The notes beneath the pieces are model-generated. The model saw only the letters and a list, made by a program, of their open reading frames with translations, ran no database searches and was not told the origin of the DNA. A DNA stretch of 64,000 nucleotides from contig NZ_JAJCTD010000005.1 of the NCBI RefSeq assembly GCF_020564565.1, positions 1 to 64,000 on the forward strand, in the 5' to 3' direction. This DNA is from Rhodobacter sp. Har01 (GTDB taxonomy: Bacteria > Pseudomonadota > Alphaproteobacteria > Rhodobacterales > Rhodobacteraceae). This document shows, one piece after another, positions 62,461-64,000 of this stretch. Positions within the stretch are counted from its first letter, which is position 1; each line of letters starts with the position of its first letter. The position numbers and the translations under genes are program-made.

Positions 62461-62842
62461 AGCCGATCGGTCAGGATTGCCCGCGCGCGGCTGCCCCGGC
62501 TTTTCATCGTGCCCACCGCCAGCGCGGTGGTGCTTGCGGTGTCCTGACAGGAATAGCCCTGCGCCCCAACCAGCGCCAGCACGCCATCGCGGGTGGCATC
62601 ACGATCAGCCGGGCCGCCAGCAGGCCGTCGGGATCGGGGACCTCGCGCAGGGTCTTGCGCCGGCCGGAGTATTGGCCAGTGCGCGGGCCGGTGAACAGCC
62701 AGCCGCGCAGGTTGGTGCCGCGGTGGAAGTTGTCGATATCGGTCCGGGCCCCGACCCCGCAGTCCTGCACCAGACCGGCTGCCCGGTCGGGGTTGCGGGT
62801 CAAGCTCAGGGCAAGGGCACAAAGCGCAGGCAAATGCCAAAC
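62461..62842 (-). pseudogene. ECF sigma factor remnant
   Basis: Region 2 is readable as LPALCALALSLTRNPDRAAGLVQDCG, DIDNFHRGTNLRGWLFTGPR and RRKTLREVPDPDGLLAARL. After a loss of about 25 codons and a frame change, region 4 follows as VLALVGAQGYSCQDTAS and ALAVGTMKSRGSRARAIL. Several core residues are altered (VQDT to VQDC, LFTILRN to LFTGPRT). It was probably an EcfG- or RpoE-like factor, and it cannot make a working sigma now. Confidence 0.75.
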
Positions 62843-63118
62843 GGTCTGGTCGCGCGCCGGGCGGGTCACAAGGCGGCGGCCCTGCTGGCGGCGAACCGAG
62901 TTCCCGCTGTCGATGATCTTGTTGATCAGCCTGGCCACGGCCTTGTGCATGGCGACGCTGCCATCGCCGGGCGGCGCGTTCGAATGCGCGGCGGCGGCAT
63001 CGCGCAGGATGTCGACGATTTTGTGCTCGGGCAGGATCTTGCGATCGTTGAGCGCCAGCAGAAGCGAATAGCAGATGGCATGAGCAGCCTGTCCGGCCGC
63101 TTCGGGCAAAACGGCCAT
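62504..63118 (-). CDS. Unknown protein whose frame runs into the ECF sigma remnant
   Basis: 204 codons, of which the first 76 or so look real: AAHAICYSLLLALNDRKILPEHKI, VDILRDAAAAHSNAPPGDG, HKAVARLINKIIDSGNSV. This part is helical, with no known motif; similar short proteins of about 80-90 residues are expected to end there. The remaining codons are the sigma-factor relic read in frame, so the product has a foreign tail. It is divergent from the Crp/Fnr gene, with a 204-base gap between them. Confidence 0.5.
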   Translation of the reverse strand: MAVLPEAAGQAAHAICYSLLLALNDRKILPEHKIVDILRDAAAAHSNAPPGDGSVAMHKAVARLINKIIDSGNSVRRQQGRRLVTRPARDQTVWHLPALCALALSLTRNPDRAAGLVQDCGVGARTDIDNFHRGTNLRGWLFTGPRTGQYSGRRKTLREVPDPDGLLAARLIVMPPAMACWRWLGRRAIPVRTPQAPPRWRWAR

Positions 63119-63237
63119 CGGGCTTCGACTTCCTGCGAAAACTCTGGCATCCTGTCGGCATCCACGCCGCGGTCCGCAGCCGGACGCCGATTCAGGCGGG
63201 TCCGCGTCGCACGGGTGCAGGAAGTTGCCGCGCCGGA

Positions 63238-63251
63238 TTGATCCGCGTCAG
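63238..63251. promoter_or_regulatory. Weak FNR/FixK-type box upstream of the Crp/Fnr gene
   Basis: TTGATCCGCGTCAG matches TTGA-N6-TCAA at seven of eight positions. It is 72 bases before the regulator start at 63323 and could serve autoregulation or the divergent gene at 63118. Confidence 0.4.
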
Positions 63252-63322
63252 GATCGGGGCAGCTTGCCAGCGGAGGGTGGTTGCGGAGAGGACGGAACGG
63301 CGTCGGCCCCGAAAGGTTGGTC

Positions 63323-64000
63323 ATGATCGATCGAGACCCCGTGCTGTCGATCCTGGACAGTCCGTTCGCGCGCAAGCTGTCGGCCTTCGTTCGGCTGTCG
63401 CACAGCGACCTGGCGGTGATGTCGGACGTCTATCGCCGCCGCCGCAGCTTTGCGGTGGGTGTCGACATGATCCACCAGGGCCAGACCGACCAAAGCGCCT
63501 ATGTGCTGGCCTCGGGCTGGGCCTGTTCCTACAAGATCCTGCCCGGCGGCACCCGGCAGATCGTGGATTTCCAGGTGCCGGGCGATTTCCTGGGCCTGCG
63601 CTCGGTCTTGTTCCGCACCTCGGACCACAATGTCGAGCCGATCACCCCGGTGCAGGCCTCCGAGGTCAAGCAGCGCGACCTGCTGGCGGCGTTCACCGCA
63701 ACGCCCCGGCTGGCGACCGCCGTGCTCTGGGCTGCCTCACGCGACGAGGCGATGGTGGTCGAGCACCTGGTCGACCTGGGCCGCCGCACGGCGAGCGAGC
63801 GGATGGCGCATTTCCTGCTGGAGCTGGGCGCGCGGCTGCGGCTGGTGGGGATGGCCGACAGGGCGGGCTTTGCCTGCCCGCTGTCGCAATACCTGCTGGC
63901 CGATGCGCTGGGGCTGAGTGCGGTGCACGTCAACCGGGTGCTGCGCGAGCTGCGCGAAGACGGGCTGGTGACGTTCCAGAAGGGCCGGGTGGTGTTCGAC
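63323..64000 (+). CDS. Crp/Fnr-family transcription regulator (runs off the window)
   Basis: 226 codons without a stop to the window edge. MIDRDPVLSILDSPFARKL starts the protein. A cyclic-nucleotide-type sensor barrel follows (HQGQTDQSAYVLASGWACSY, TRQIVDFQVPGDFLGLRSVLF), a dimer helix, and a C-terminal winged HTH: CPLSQYLLADALGLSAVHVNRVLRELREDGLV. The N-terminal Cys cluster of Fe-S FNR is absent, so oxygen is not sensed by a [4Fe-4S] centre. The recognition helix has HVNR where FNR has ETVSR, so its box may differ from TTGAT-N4-ATCAA. It could control the stress cluster in this part of the window. Confidence 0.9.
   Translation, partial: MIDRDPVLSILDSPFARKLSAFVRLSHSDLAVMSDVYRRRRSFAVGVDMIHQGQTDQSAYVLASGWACSYKILPGGTRQIVDFQVPGDFLGLRSVLFRTSDHNVEPITPVQASEVKQRDLLAAFTATPRLATAVLWAASRDEAMVVEHLVDLGRRTASERMAHFLLELGARLRLVGMADRAGFACPLSQYLLADALGLSAVHVNRVLRELREDGLVTFQKGRVVFD

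Noticed and set aside
61398..63161. 587-codon leftward frame
   Set aside because: It crosses the PRC-barrel gene, the small basic gene and the sigma relic; only a short piece (sigma region 4) is meaningful.

Overview
The window is high-GC DNA that looks like a Rhodobacterales-type alphaproteobacterium (Paracoccus/Rhodobacter relatives). This rests on GC-rich codon use, TTGA-N6-TCAA (FNR/FixK-type) promoter boxes, a class I PHA synthase beside P-type ATPase, universal stress and Crp/Fnr genes, a close homologue of Ochrobactrum D-aminopeptidase, and the TTCCCTG repeat block at the left edge. The assignment is inferred from sequence character only; no database was searched.

Region 1 (about 342-35670) reads as one integrated genomic island of about 35.3 kb. 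Its right end is the 3' end of a tRNA-Ser(GCU) gene (35657-35747). A 14-base copy of that tRNA end lies at 342-355. A tyrosine integrase (34215-35489) sits next to the tRNA. Just inside both ends are three 9-base repeats (TGTGTAGCA type) spaced exactly 12 bases apart, as expected for integrase arm sites. The cargo, left to right, is: (a) a tightly overlapping five-gene leftward operon (640-11309) coding for an SF1 helicase with a Vsr-like nuclease tail, a membrane-anchored coiled-coil protein, a membrane-anchored coiled-coil McrB-like AAA+ ATPase, a McrC/DUF2357-like protein and a divergent Hsp70-like protein; (b) an XRE regulator with a small partner gene, followed by an array of 11-base repeats; (c) two membrane proteins of unknown function and a YidE-type transporter; (d) about 2 kb of decayed DNA; (e) a complete type I restriction-modification operon (hsdR-hsdM-hsdS) extended by a HEPN/DUF4145-like gene and a NucS-like nuclease gene; (f) a mobile-element core with a DUF927 ATPase, an HUH-motif Rep-like protein, a regulator and a Fic protein, bracketed by GGGACC palindromes; and (g) small genes and the integrase. 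I read the island as a defence island. The five-gene operon is the best candidate for an undescribed, or only recently recognised, system; it resembles the McrBC-derived coiled-coil (CoCoNuT-like) type IV systems.

Region 2 (35.7-49 kb) is host chromosome scattered with mobile-element wreckage: an apparently intact IS110-family transposase, a decayed IS5, a dead IS6 (nonsense codon plus loss of the catalytic Glu), an hsdR remnant, and fused remnants of istB and an MBL-fold hydrolase. Embedded in it is an intact leftward operon (46018-39457) of two permeases, a fused double ATPase and a binding protein of a peptide ABC importer, plus D-aminopeptidase. Together these would import and hydrolyse D-amino-acid peptides.

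Region 3 (48.7-64 kb) looks like a low-oxygen/stress cluster: phaC, a cation P-type ATPase, a CPA2 antiporter with an excisionase-like HTH gene, two universal stress proteins, a large M6-type metallopeptidase with beta-propeller repeats, a PRC-barrel protein and a Crp/Fnr regulator that runs off the window. FNR-type boxes lie at 55357-55370, 60221-60234 and (weaker) 63238-63251. Several remnants (SDR, IS256, IS110, DUF3309, ECF sigma) show active decay here too.
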